Shown here: piece after piece, positions 40,145-54,580 of the stretch
Numbering within the stretch: position 1 is the stretch's first letter
How the letters are laid out: every line of letters begins with the position of its first letter
Assembly: GCF_051020765.1 (NCBI RefSeq)
Contig: NW_027469217.1
Coordinates: forward strand, 248,001-312,000
Source of the DNA: Lasioglossum baleicum
Lineage: Eukaryota; Arthropoda; Insecta; Hymenoptera; Halictidae
DNA length: 64,000 nt
Reading direction: 5' to 3'
The notes under the pieces: model-generated
What the model saw: the letters and a program-made list of their open reading frames with translations, nothing else
Told to the model about the DNA's origin: nothing
The model's database searches: none
Translations under genes and position numbers: made by a program

Positions 40145-41248
40145 CGCATAACGCATAAGGCATAAGCATAACGCATAACGCATAACGCATAACGCATAAG
40201 GCATAAGCATAACGCATAACGCATAACGCATAACGCATAACGCATAACGCGTAACGCAAAACTCATAACGCATAACGCGTAACGCAAAACTCATAACGCA
40301 TAACGCATAACGCATAACGCATAACGCATAACGCATAACGCATAACGCATAACGCATAACGCATAACGCATAACGCATAACGCATAACGCATAACATATA
40401 ACGCATAACGCATAACGCATAACGCATAACGCATAACGCATAACGCATAACGCATAACGCATAACGCATAACGCATAACGCATAACGCATAACGCATAAC
40501 GCATAACGCATAACGCATAACGCATAACGCATAACGCATAACGCATAACGCATAACGCATAACGCATAACGCATAACGCATAACGCATAACGCATAACGC
40601 ATAACGCATAACGCATAACGCATAACGCATAACGCATAACGCATAACGCATAACGCATAACGCATAACGCATAACGCATAACGCATAACGCATAACGCAT
40701 AACGCATAACGCATAACGCATAACGCATAACGCATAAAGCATAACGCATAACGCATAACGCATAACGCATAACGCATAACGCATAACGCATAACGCATAA
40801 CGCATAACGCATAACGCATAACGCATAACGCATAACGCATAAAGCATAACGCATAACGCATAACGCATAACGCATAACGCATAACGCATAACGCATAACG
40901 CATAACGCATAACTCCTAATGCAAAAGTCATAACGCATAATGCATAACGCATAACGCATAACGCATAACGCATAACGCATAACGCATAACGCATAACGCA
41001 TAACGCATAACGCATAACGCATAACGCATAACGCATAACGCATAACGCATAACGCATAACGCATAACGCATAACGCATAACGCATAACGCATAACGCATA
41101 ACGCATAACGCATAACGCATAACGCATAACGCATAACGCATAACGCATAACGCATAACGCATAACGCATAACGCATAACGCATAACGCATAACGCATAAC
41201 GCATAACGCATAACGCATAACGCATAACGCATAACGCATAACGCATAA
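40145..41248. repeat. D pair, double A, catataa and ctcctaa block
   Basis: D near 40159 and 40200, double A 40251-40293, catataa 40395, long pure run, agcataa near 40738 and 40841, ctcctaa-tgcaaaa 40913, tgcataa, pure run to G 41249. Double A and catataa repeat 33658-33797 at about 6.6 kb. Confidence 0.8.
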
Positions 41249-41570
41249 CGCATATCGCATGACGCACAACGCATAACGCATAACGCATAACGCATAACGC
41301 ATAACGCATAACGCATTACGCATTACGCATAACGCATAACGCATAACGCATAACGCATAAGGCATAAGCATAACGCATAATGCATAATGCATAACGCATA
41401 ACGCATAACGCGTAACGCATAAGGCATAAGCATAACGCATAATGCATAACGCATAACGCATAACGCATAACGCATAACGCATAACGCATAAGGCATAAGC
41501 ATAACGCATAACGCATAACGCATAACGCATAACGCATAACGCATAACGCATAACGCATAACGCATATGGC
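41249..41570. repeat. Partial alpha copy 8 (G-D-D)
   Basis: G 41249, cgcatta pair, D-tgcataa-tgcataa-D-tgcataa, another D near 41491, then the delta domain begins at C near 41571. This is the last G element in the window, so it marks the right limit of alpha-type sequence. Confidence 0.83.
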
Positions 41571-43435
41571 ATAACGCATAATGCAAAAGTCATAACGCAT
41601 AACGCATAACGCATAACGCATAACGCATAACGCATAACGCATAACGCATAACGCATAACGCATAACGCATAACGCATAACGCATAACGCATAACCCATAA
41701 CGCATAACGCATAACGCATAACGCATAACGCATAACGCATAACGCGTAACGCAAAACTGATAACGCATAACGCATAACGCATAACGCATAACGCATAACG
41801 CATAACGCATAACGTATAAACCATAAGGCATAACGCATAGCCCATAACGCATAACGCATAACGCATAACGCATAATGCAAAAGTCATAACGCATAACGCA
41901 TAACGGATAACGCATAACGCATAACGCATAACGCATAACGCATAACGCATAACGCATAACGCATAACGCATAACGCATAACGCATAACGCATAACGCATA
42001 ACGCATAACGCATAACGCATAACCCATAACGCATAACGCATAACGCATAACGCATAACGCATAACGCATAACGCATAAGGCATAAGCATAACGCATAACG
42101 CATAACGCATAACGCATAACGCATAACGCATAACGCATAACGCATAACGCATAACGCATAACGCATAACGCATAACGCGTAACGCAAAACTCATAACGCA
42201 TAACGCATAACGCATAACGCATAACGCATAACGCATATGGCATAAGCATAACGCATAACGCATAACGCATAACGCATAACGCATAACGCATAACGCATAA
42301 CGCGTAACGCAAAACTCATAACGCATAACGCATAACGCATAACGCATAACGCATAACGCATAACGCATAACGCATAACGCATAACGCATAACGCATAACG
42401 CATAACGCATAACGCATAACGCATAACGCATAACGCATAACGCATAACGCATAACGCATAACGCATAACGCATAACGCATAACGCATAACGCATAACGCA
42501 TAACGCATAACGCATAACGCATAACGCATAACGCATAACGCATAACGCATAACGCATAACGCATAACGCATAACGCATAACGCATAACGCATAACGCATA
42601 ACGCATAACGCATAACGCATAACGCATAACGCATAACGCATAACGCATAACGCATAACGCAAAACCCATAACGCCTAAAGCATAACGCATAACGCATAAC
42701 GCATAACGCATAACGCATAACGCATAACGCATAACGCATAACGCATAACGCATAACGCATAACGCATAACGCATAACGCATAACGCATAACGCATAACGC
42801 ATAACGCATAACGCATAACGCATAACGCATAACGCATAACGCATAACGCATTACGCATAACGCATAACGCATAACGCATAACGCATAAGGCATAAGCATA
42901 ACGCATAACGCATAACGCATAACGCATAACGCATAACGCGTAACGCGTAACGCAAAACTCATAACGCATAACGCATAACGCATATGGCATAACGCATAAT
43001 GCAAAAGTCATAACGCATAACGCATAACGCATAACGCATAACGCATAACGCATAACGCATAACGCATAACGCATAACGCATAACGCATAACGCATAACGC
43101 ATAACGCATAACGCATAACGCATAACGCATAACGCATAACGCATAACGCATAACGCATAACGCATAACGCATAACGCGTAACGCAAAACTCATAACCCAT
43201 AACGCATAACGCATAACGCATAACGCATAACGTATAAACAATAAGGCATAACGCATAGCCCATAACGCATAACGCATAACGCATAACGCATAATGCAAAA
43301 GTCATAACGCATAACGCATAACGCATAACGCATAACGCATAACGCATAACGCATAACGCATAACGCATAACGCATAATGCATAACGCATAACGCATAACG
43401 CATAACGCATAACGCATAACGCATAATGCAAAAGT
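41571..43435. repeat. Delta HOR unit, copy 1, with epsilon tail
   Basis: Order: C 41571, cccataa 41694, cgcgtaa-cgcaaaa-ctgataa near 41746, E 41813, tgcaaaa, cggataa 41904, cccataa 42023, D 42078, A 42181, catatggcataagc 42236, A 42303, long pure run, F near 42660, cgcatta 42849, D 42888, cgcgtaa doublet with A 42947, C 42983, A-cccataa near 43176-43195, E 43231 in the acaataagg form, tgcaaaa 43292, tgcataa 43377, tgcaaaa 43425. The ctgataa and cggataa units are diagnostic of delta. Confidence 0.85.
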
Positions 43436-44070
43436 CATAACGCATAACGCATAACGCATAACGCATAACGCATAACGCATAACGCATAACGCATAACGCA
43501 TAACGCATAACGCATAACGCATAACGCATAACGCATAACGCATAACGCATAACGCATAACGCATAACGCATAACGCATAACGCGTAACGCAAAACTCATA
43601 ACGCATAACGCATAACGCATAACGCATAACGCATAACGCATAACGTATAAACCATAAGGCATAACGCATAGCCCATAACGCATAACGCATAACGCATAAC
43701 GCATAATGCAAAAGTCATAACGCATAACGCATAACGGATAACGCATAACGCATAACGCATAACGCATAACGCATAACGCATAACGCATAACGCATAACGC
43801 ATAACGCATAACGCATAACGCATAACGCATAACGCATAACGCATAACGCATAACGCATAACGCATAACGCATAACGCATAACGCATAACCCATAACGCAT
43901 AACGCATAACGCATAACGCATAACGCATAACGCATAACGCATAACGCATAACGCATAACGCATAACGCATAACGCATAACGCATAACGCATAACGCATAA
44001 CGCATAACGCATAACGCGTAACGCAAAACTCATAACCCATAACGCATAACGCATAACGCATAACGCATAA
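43436..44070. repeat. Short E / cggataa segment between delta copies 1 and 2
   Basis: Pure run, A near 43581, E 43644, tgcaaaa near 43706, cggataa near 43736, pure run, cccataa near 43889, pure run, A-cccataa near 44020-44037. It looks like a delta fragment lacking its D, catatggcataagc and F parts. Confidence 0.78.
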
Positions 44071-46610
44071 CGTATAAACCATAAGGCATAACGCATAGCC
44101 CATAACGCATAACGCATAACGCATAACGCATAATGCAAAAGACATAACGCATAACGCATAACGCATAACGCATGACGCACGACGCATAACGCATAACGCA
44201 TAACGCATAACGCATAACGCATAACGCATAACGCATAACGCATAACGCATAACGCATAACGCATAACGCATAACGCATAACGCATAACGCATAACGCATA
44301 ACGCATAACGCATAACGCATAACGCATAACGCATAACGCATAACGCATAACGCATAACGCATAACGCATAACGCATAACGCATAACGCATAACGCATAAC
44401 GCATAACGCATAACGCATAACGCATAACGCATAACGCATAACGCATAACGCATAACGCATAACGCATAACGCATAACGCATAACGCATAACGCATAACGC
44501 ATAACGCATAACGCATAACGCATAAGGCATAAGCATAACGCATAACGCATAACGCATAACGCATAACGCATAACGCATAACGCATAACGCATAACGCATA
44601 ACGCATATGGCATAACGCATAATGCAAAAGTCATAACGCATAACGCATAACGCATAACGCATAACGCATAACGCATAACGCATAACGCATAACGCATAAC
44701 GCATAACGCATAACGCATAACGCATAACCCATAACGCATAACGCATAACGCATAACGCATAACGCATAACGCATAACGCATAACGCGTAACGCAAAACTG
44801 ATAACGCATAACGCATAACGCATAACGCATAACGCATAACGCATAACGCATAACGTATAAACCATAAGGCATAACGCATAGCCCATAACGCATAACGCAT
44901 AACGCATAACGCATAATGCAAAAGTCATAACGCATAACGCATAACGGATAACGCATAACGCATAACGCATAACGCATAACGCATAACGCATAACGCATAA
45001 CGCATAACGCATAACGCATAACGCATAACGCATAACGCATAACGCATAACGCATAACGCATAACCCATAACGCATAACGCATAACGCATAACGCATAACG
45101 CATAACGCATAACGCATAAGGCATAAGCATAACGCATAACGCATAACGCATAACGCATAACGCATAACGCATAACGCATAACGCATAACGCATAACGCAT
45201 AACGCATAACGCATAACGCATAACGCATAACGCGTAACGCAAAACTCATAACGCATAACGCATAACGCATAACGCATAACGCATAACGCATAACGCATAT
45301 GGCATAAGCATAACGCATAACGCATAACGCATAACGCATAACGCATAACGCATAACGCATAACGCGTAACGCAAAACTCATAACGCATAACGCATAACGC
45401 ATAACGCATAACGCATAACGCATAACGCATAACGCATAACGCATAACGCATAACGCATAACGCATAACGCATAACGCATAACGCATAACGCATAACGCAT
45501 AACGCATAACGCATAACGCATAACGCATAACGCATAACGCATAACGCATAACGCATAACGCATAACGCATAACGCATAACGCATAACGCATAACGCATAA
45601 CGCATAACGCATAACGCATAACGCATAACGCATAACGCATAACGCATAACGCATAACGCATAACGCATAACGCATAACGCATAACGCATAACGCATAACG
45701 CATAACGCATAACGCATAACGCATAACGCATAACGCATAACGCATAACGCATAACGCATAACGCATAACGCATAACGCATAACGCATAACGCATAACGCA
45801 TAACGCATAACGCATAACGCATAACGCATAACGCATAACGCATAACGCATAACGCATAACGCATAACGCATAACGCATAACGCATAACGCATAACGCATA
45901 ACGCATAACGCATAACGCATAACGCATTACGCATAACGCATAACGCATAACGCATAACGCATAAGGCATAAGCATAACGCATAACGCATAACGCATAACG
46001 CATAACGCGTAACGCGTAACGCAAAACTCATAACGCATAACGCATAACGCATATGGCATAACGCATAATGCAAAAGTCATAACGCATAACGCATAACGCA
46101 TAACGCATAACGCATAACGCATAACGCATAACGCATAACGCATAACGCATAACGCATAACGCATAACGCATAACGCATAACGCATAACGCATAACGCATA
46201 ACGCATAACGCATAACGCATAACGCATAACGCATAACGCATAACGCATAACGCGTAACGCAAAACTCATAACCCATAACGCATAACGCATAACGCATAAC
46301 GCATAACGTATAAACAATAAGGCATAACGCATAGCCCATAACGCATAACGCATAACGCATAACGCATAATGCAAAAGTCATAACGCATAACGCATAACGC
46401 ATAACGCATAACGCATAACGCATAACGCATAACGCATAACGCATAACGCATAATGCATAACGCATAACGCATAACGCATAACGCATAACGCATAACGCAT
46501 AACGCATAACGCATAACGCATAACGCATAACGCATAACGCATAACGCATAACGCATAATGCATAACGCATAACGCATAACGCATAACGCATAACGCATAA
46601 TGCAAAAGTC
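44071..46610. repeat. Zeta-delta-epsilon HOR, copy 2
   Basis: Zeta: E 44071, tgcaaaa followed by gacataa near 44133, cgcatga-cgcacga 44169. Delta: D 44525, C 44605, cccataa, ctgataa near 44793, E 44854, cggataa 44946, cccataa, D 45118, A 45234, catatggcataagc 45297, A 45365, about 545 bp pure, cgcatta 45925, D, A 46015, C 46050, A 46256, E 46307 (acaataagg). Epsilon: tgcaaaa 46371, tgcataa near 46452 and 46559, tgcaaaa near 46599. F is missing here, unlike delta copies 1, 3, 4 and 5. Confidence 0.84.
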
Positions 46611-47537
46611 ATAACGCATAACGCATAACGCATAACGCATAACGCATAACGCATAACGCATAACGCATAACGCATAACGCATAACGCATAACGCATAACG
46701 CATAACGCATAACGCATAACGCATAACGCATAACGCATAACGCATAACGCATAACGCATAAGCATAACGCATAACGCATAACGCATAACGCATAACGCAT
46801 AACGCATAACGCATAACGCATAACGCATAACGCATAACGCATAACGCATAACGCATAACGCATAACGCATAACGCATAACGCATAACGCATAACGCATAA
46901 CGCATAACGCATAACGCATAACGCGTAACGCAAAACTCATAACGCATAACGCATAACGCATAACGCATAACGCATAACGCATAACGCATAACGCATAACG
47001 TATAAACCATAAGGCATAACGCATAGCCCATAACGCATAACGCATAACGCATAACGCATAATGCAAAAGTCATAACGCATAACGCATAACGGATAACGCA
47101 TAACGCATAACGCATAACGCATAACGCATAACGCATAACGCATAACGCATAACGCATAACGCATAACGCATAACGCATAACGCATAACGCATAACGCATA
47201 ACGCATAACGCATAACGCATAACGCATAACGCATAACGCATAACGCATAACGCATAACGCATAACGCATAACGCATAACGCATAACGCATAACGCATAAC
47301 GCATAACGCATAACGCATAACGCATAACGCATAACGCATAACGCATAACGCATAACCCATAACGCATAACGCATAACGCATAACGCATAACGCATAACGC
47401 ATAACGCATAACGCATAACGCATAACGCATAACGCATAACGCATAACGCATAACGCATAACGCATAACGCATAACGCATAACGCGTAACGCAAAACTCAT
47501 AACCCATAACGCATAACGCATAACGCATAACGCATAA
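46611..47537. repeat. E / cggataa segment between delta copies 2 and 3
   Basis: Pure array with one bare 6-bp gcataa near 46761, A near 46923, E 46999, tgcaaaa near 47061, cggataa near 47091, pure run, cccataa near 47355, pure run, A-cccataa near 47483-47505. Same marker order as 43436-44070. Confidence 0.78.
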
Positions 47538-49915
47538 CGTATAAACCATAAGGCATAACGCATAGCCCATAACGCATAACGCATAACGCATAACGCATAA
47601 TGCAAAAGTCATAACGCATAACGCATAACGCATAACGCATGACGCACGACGCATAACGCATAACGCATAACGCATAACGCATAACGCATAACGCATAACG
47701 CATAACGCATAACGCATAACGCATAACGCATAACGCATAACGCATAACGCATAACGCATAACGCATAACGCATAACGCATAACGCATAACGCATAACGCA
47801 TAACGCATAACGCATAACGCATAACGCATAACGCATAACGCATAACGCATAACGCATAACGCATAACGCATAACGCATAACGCATAACGCATAACGCATA
47901 AGGCATAAGCATAACGCATAACGCATAACGCATAACGCATAACGCATAACGCATAACGCATAACGCATAACGCATAACGCATATGGCATAACGCATAATG
48001 CAAAAGTCATAACGCATAACGCATAACGCATAACGCATAACGCATAACGCATAACGCATAACGCATAACGCATAACGCATAACGCATAACGCATAACGCA
48101 TAACGCATAACGCATAACCCATAACGCATAACGCATAACGCATAACGCATAACGCGTAACGCAAAACTGATAACGCATAACGCATAACGCATAACGCATA
48201 ACGCATAACGCATAACGCATAACGTATAAACCATAAGGCATAACGCATAGCCCATAACGCATAACGCATAACGCATAACGCATAATGCAAAAGTCATAAC
48301 GCATAACGCATAACGGATAACGCATAACGCATAACGCATAACGCATAACGCATAACGCATAACGCATAACGCATAACGCATAACGCATAACGCATAACGC
48401 ATAACGCATAACGCATAACGCATAACCCATAACGCATAACGCATAACGCATAACGCATAACGCATAACGCATAACGCATAAGGCATAAGCATAACGCATA
48501 ACGCATAACGCATAACGCATAACGCATAACGCATAACGCATAACGCATAACGCATAACGCATAACGCATAACGCATAACGCATAACGCGTAACGCAAAAC
48601 TCATAACGCATAACGCATAACGCATAACGCATAACGCATAACGCATATGGCATAAGCATAACGCATAACGCATAACGCATAACGCATAACGCATAACGCA
48701 TAACGCATAACGCGTAACGCAAAACTCATAACGCATAACGCATAACGCATAACGCATAACGCATAACGCATAACGCATAACGCATAACGCATAACGCATA
48801 ACGCCTAACGCATAACGCATAACGCATAACGCATAACGCATAACGCATAACGCATAACGCATAACGCATAACGCATAACGCATAACGCATAACGCATAAC
48901 GCATAACGCATAACGCATAACGCATAACGCATAACGCATAACGCATAACGCATAACGCATAACGCATAACGCATAACGCATAACGCATAACGCATAACGC
49001 ATAACGCATAACGCATAACGCATAACGCATAACGCATAACGCATAACGCATAACGCATAACGCATAACGCATAACGCATAACGCATAACGCATAACGCAT
49101 AACGCATAACGCATAACGCATAACGCAAAACCCATAACGCCTAAAGCATAACGCATAACGCATAACGCATAACGCATAACGCATAACGCATAACGCATAA
49201 CGCATAACGCATAACGCATAACGCATAACGCATAACGCATAACGCATAACGCATAACGCATAACGCATAACGCATAACGCATAACGCATAACGCATAACG
49301 CATAACGCATAACGCATAACGCATAACGCATAACGCATAACGCATAACGCATTACGCATAACGCATAACGCATAACGCATAACGCATAAGGCATAAGCAT
49401 AACGCATAACGCATAACGCATAACGCATAACGCGTAACGCGTAACGCAAAACTCATAACGCATAACGCATAACGCATATGGCATAACGCATAATGCAAAA
49501 GTCATAACGCATAACGCATAACGCATAACGCATAACGCATAACGCATAACGCATAACGCATAACGCATAACGCATAACGCATAACGCATAACGCATAACG
49601 CATAACGCATAACGCATAACGCATAACGCATAACGCATAACGCATAACGCATAACGCATAACGCGTAACGCAAAACTCATAACCCATAACGCATAACGCA
49701 TAACGCATAACGCATAACGTATAAACAATAAGGCATAACGCATAGCCCATAACGCATAACGCATAACGCATAACGCATAATGCAAAAGTCATAACGCATA
49801 ACGCATAACGCATAACGCATAACGCATAACGCATAACGCATAACGCATAACGCATAATGCATAACGCATAACGCATAACGCATAACGCATAACGCATAAC
49901 GCATAATGCAAAAGT
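47538..49915. repeat. Zeta-delta-epsilon HOR, copy 3
   Basis: Zeta E 47538, tgcaaaa, cgcatga-cgcacga 47636; delta D 47900, C 47983, ctgataa, E 48223, cggataa 48313, D 48481, A 48592, catatggcataagc 48645, A 48712, cgcctaa 48803, F near 49126, cgcatta 49351, D 49389, A 49437, C 49475, A 49667; epsilon E 49718 (acaataagg), tgcaaaa 49782, tgcataa 49857, tgcaaaa 49905. Zeta-E to delta-E is 685 bp, against 783 bp in copy 2 and 678 bp in copy 4. Confidence 0.85.
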
Positions 49916-52158
49916 CATAACGCATAACGCATAACGCATAACGCATAACGCATAACGCATAACGCATAACGCATAACGCATAACGCATAACGCATAACGC
50001 ATAACGCATAACGCATAACGCATAACGCATAACGCATAACGCATAACCCATAACGCCTAAAGCATAACGCATAACGCATAACGCATAACGCATAACGCAT
50101 AACGCATAACGCATAACGCATAACGCATAACGCATAACGCATAACGCATAACGCATAACGCATAACGCATAACGCATAACGCATAACGCATAACGCATAA
50201 CGCATAACGCATAACGCATAACGCATAACGCATAACGCATAACGCATTACGCATAACGCATAACGCATAACGCATAACGCATAAGGCATAAGCATAACGC
50301 ATAACGCATAACGCATAACGCATAACGCGTAACGCGTAACGCAAAACTCATAACGCATAACGCATAACGCATATGGCATAACGCATAATGCAAAAGTCAT
50401 AACGCATAACGCATAACGCATAACGCATAACGCATAACGCATAACGCATAACGCATAACGCATAACGCATAACGCATAACGCATAACGCATAACGCATAA
50501 CGCATAACGCATAACGCATAACGCATAACGCATAACGCATAACGCATAACGCATAACGCATAACGCATAACGCATAACGCATAACGCATAACGCATAACG
50601 CATAACGCATTACGCATAACGCATAACGCATAACGCATAACGCATAAGGCATAAGCATAACGCATAACGCATAACGCATAACGCATAACGCGTAACGCGT
50701 AACGCAAAACTCATAACGCATAACGCATAACGCATATGGCATAACGCATAATGCAAAAGTCATAACGCATAACGCATAACGCATAACGCATAACGCATAA
50801 CGCATAACGCATAACGCATATGGCATAACGCATAATGCAAAAGTCATAACGCATAACGCATAACGCATAACGCATAACGCATAACGCATAACGCATAACG
50901 CATAACGCATAACGCATAACGCATAACGCGTAACGCAAAACTCATAACCCATAACGCATAACGCATAACGCATAACTTATAAACCATAAGGCATAACGCA
51001 TAGCCCATAACGCATAACGCATAACGCATAACGCATAATGCAAAAGTCATAACGCATAACGCATAACGCATAACGCATAACGCATAACGCATAACGCATA
51101 ACGCATAACGCATAATGCATAACGCATAACGCATAACGCATAACGCATAACGCATAACGCATAACGCATAATGCAAAAGTCATAACGCATAACGCATAAC
51201 GCATAACGCATAATGCAAAAGTCATAACGCATAACGCATAACGCATAACGCATAACGCATAACGCATAACGCATAACGCATAACGCATAACGCATAACGC
51301 ATAACGCATAACGCATAACGCATAACGCATAACGCATAACGCATAACGCATAACGCATAACGCATAACGCATAACGCATAACGCATAACGCATAACGCAT
51401 AACGGATAACGCATAACGCATAACGCATAACGCATAACGCATAACGCATAACGCATAACGCATAACGCATAACGCATCACGCATCACGCATAACGCATAA
51501 CGCATAACGCATAACGCATAACGCATAACGCATAACGCATAACGCATAACGCATAACGCATAACGCATAACGCATAACGCATAACGCATAACGCATAACG
51601 CATAACGCATTACGCATAACGCATAACGCATAACGCATAGCGCATAACGCATAACGCATAACGCATAACGCATAACGCATAACGCATAACGCATAACGCA
51701 TAACGCATAACGCATAACGCATAACGCATAACGCATAACGCATGACGCACGACGCATAACGCATAACGCATAACGCATAACGCATAACGCATAACGCATA
51801 ACGCATAACGCATAACGCATAACGCATAACGCATAACGCATAACGCATAACGCATAACGCATAACGCATAACGCATAACGCATAACGCATAACGCATAAC
51901 GCATAACGCATAACGCATAACGCATAACGCATAACGCATAACGCATAACGCATAACGCATAACGCATAACCCATAACGCATAACGCATAACGCATAACGC
52001 ATAACGCATAACGCATAACGCATAACGCATAACGCATAACGCATAACGCATAACGCATAACGCATAACGCATAACGCATAACGCATAACGCATAACGCAT
52101 AACGCGTAACGCAAAACTCATAACCCATAACGCATAACGCATAACGCATAACGCATAA
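49916..52158. repeat. Epsilon fragments and an irregular segment
   Basis: cccataa-cgcctaa-agcataa near 50046, cgcatta 50246, D, A near 50335, C 50370, pure run, cgcatta 50608, D, A, C 50735, C again near 50817, A-cccataa 50935-50950, E-like element at 50976 starting cttataa, tgcaaaa near 51039, tgcataa 51115, tgcaaaa 51170 and 51212, cggataa near 51403, two cgcatca near 51473 and 51480, cgcatta near 51606, cgcatag near 51634 outside any E, cgcatga-cgcacga 51739, cccataa near 51970. The D-A-C module repeats at about 363-bp spacing. Confidence 0.77.
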
Positions 52159-54580
52159 CGTATAAACCATAAGGCATAACGCATAGCCCATAACGCATAA
52201 CGCATAACGCATAACGCATAATGCAAAAGTCATAACGCATAACGCATAACGCATAACGCATGACGCACGACGCATAACGCATAACGCATAACGCATAACG
52301 CATAACGCATAACGCATAACGCATAACGCATAACGCATAACGCATAACGCATAACGCATAACGCATAACGCATAACGCATAACGCATAACGCATAACGCA
52401 TAACGCATAACGCATAACGCATAACGCATAACGCATAACGCATAACGCATAACGCATAACGCATAACGCATAACGCATAACGCATAACGCATAACGCATA
52501 ACGCATAACGCATAACGCATAAGGCATAAGCATAACGCATAACGCATAACGCATAACGCATAACGCATAACGCATAACGCATAACGCATAACGCATAACG
52601 CATATGGCATAACGCATAATGCAAAAGTCATAACGCATAACGCATAACGCATAACGCATAACGCATAACGCATAACGCATAACGCATAACGCATAACGCA
52701 TAACGCATAACGCATAACGCATAACGCATAACGCATAACCCATAACGCATAACGCATAACGCATAACGCGTAACGCAAAACTGATAACGCATAACGCATA
52801 ACGCATAACGCATAACGCATAACGCATAACGCATAACGTATAAACCATAAGGCATAACGCATAGCCCATAACGCATAACGCATAACGCATAACGCATAAT
52901 GCAAAAGTCATAACGCATAACGCATAACGGATAACGCATAACGCATAACGCATAACGCATAACGCATAACGCATAACGCATAACGCATAACGCATAACGC
53001 ATAACGCATAACGCATAACGCATAACGCATAACGCATAACGCATAACGCATAACGCATAACGCATAACCCATAACGCATAACGCATAACGCATAACGCAT
53101 AACGCATAACGCATAACGCATAAGGCATAAGGCATAAGCATAACGCATAACGCATAACGCATAACGCATAACGCATAACGCATAACGCATAACGCATAAC
53201 GCATAACGCATAACGCATAACGCATAACGCGTAACGCAAAACTCATAACGCATAACGCATAACGCATAACGCATAACGCATAACGCATATGGCATAAGCA
53301 TAACGCATAACGCATAACGCATAACGCATAACGCATAACGCATAACGCATAACGCGTAACGCAAAACTCATAACGCATAACGCATAACGCATAACGCATA
53401 ACGCATAACGCATAACGCATAACGCATAACGCATAACGCCTAACGCATAACGCATAACGCATAACGCATAACGCATAACGCATAACGCATAACGCATAAC
53501 GCATAACGCATAACGCATAACGCATAACGCATAACGCATAACGCATAACGCATAACGCATAACGCATAACGCATAACGCATAACGCATAACGCATAACGC
53601 ATAACGCATAACGCATAACGCATAACGCATAACGCATAACGCATAACGCATAACGCATAACGCATAACGCATAACGCATAACGCATAACGCATAACGCAT
53701 AACGCATAACGCATAACGCATAACGCATAACGCATAACGCATAACGCATAACGCAAAACCCATAACGCCTAAAGCATAACGCATAACGCATAACGCATAA
53801 CGCATAACGCATAACGCATAACGCATAACGCATAACGCATAACGCATAACGCATAACGCATAACGCATAACGCATAACGCATAACGCATAACGCATAACG
53901 CATAACGCATAACGCATAACGCATAACGCATAACGCATAACGCATAACGCATAACGCATAACGCATAACGCATAACGCATAACGCATAACGCATAACGCA
54001 TAACGCATTACGCATAACGCATAACGCATAACGCATAACGCATAAGGCATAAGCATAACGCATAACGCATAACGCATAACGCATAACGCGTAACGCGTAA
54101 CGCAAAACTCATAACGCATAACGCATAACGCATATGGCATAACGCATAATGCAAAAGTCATAACGCATAACGCATAACGCATAACGCATAACGCATAACG
54201 CATAACGCATAACGCATAACGCATAACGCATAACGCATAACGCATAACGCATAACGCATAACGCATAACGCATAACGCATAACGCATAACGCATAACGCA
54301 TAACGCATAACGCATAACGCATAACGCGTAACGCAAAACTCATAACCCATAACGCATAACGCATAACGCATAACGCATAACGTATAAACAATAAGGCATA
54401 ACGCATAGCCCATAACGCATAACGCATAACGCATAACGCATAATGCAAAAGTCATAACGCATAACGCATAACGCATAACGCATAACGCATAACGCATAAC
54501 GCATAACGCATAACGCATAATGCATAACGCATAACGCATAACGCATAACGCATAACGCATAACGCATAATGCAAAAGTCA
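52159..54580. repeat. Zeta-delta-epsilon HOR, copy 4
   Basis: Zeta E 52159, tgcaaaa, cgcatga-cgcacga 52257; D 52524, C 52601, cccataa, ctgataa, E 52837, cggataa 52928, cccataa 53067, D near 53128 preceded by an extra ggcataa, A 53231, catatggcataagc 53286, A 53353, cgcctaa 53438, F near 53755, cgcatta 54007, D, A, C 54131, A 54327, E 54381 (acaataagg), tgcaaaa 54443, tgcataa 54519, tgcaaaa 54570. Offset to copy 3 is 4,614 bp at delta E. Confidence 0.85.

Noticed and set aside
43435..46374. Very long minus-strand open frames (up to about 979 codons) of MRYALCV repeats
   Set aside because: All three - strand frames are open at once and give the same peptide, simply because three TTATGCG units contain no stop codon. 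Frames end only at variant or odd-length units, there is no ribosome-binding context or non-repeat domain, and neighbouring copies overlap in every frame. No coding signal is present.
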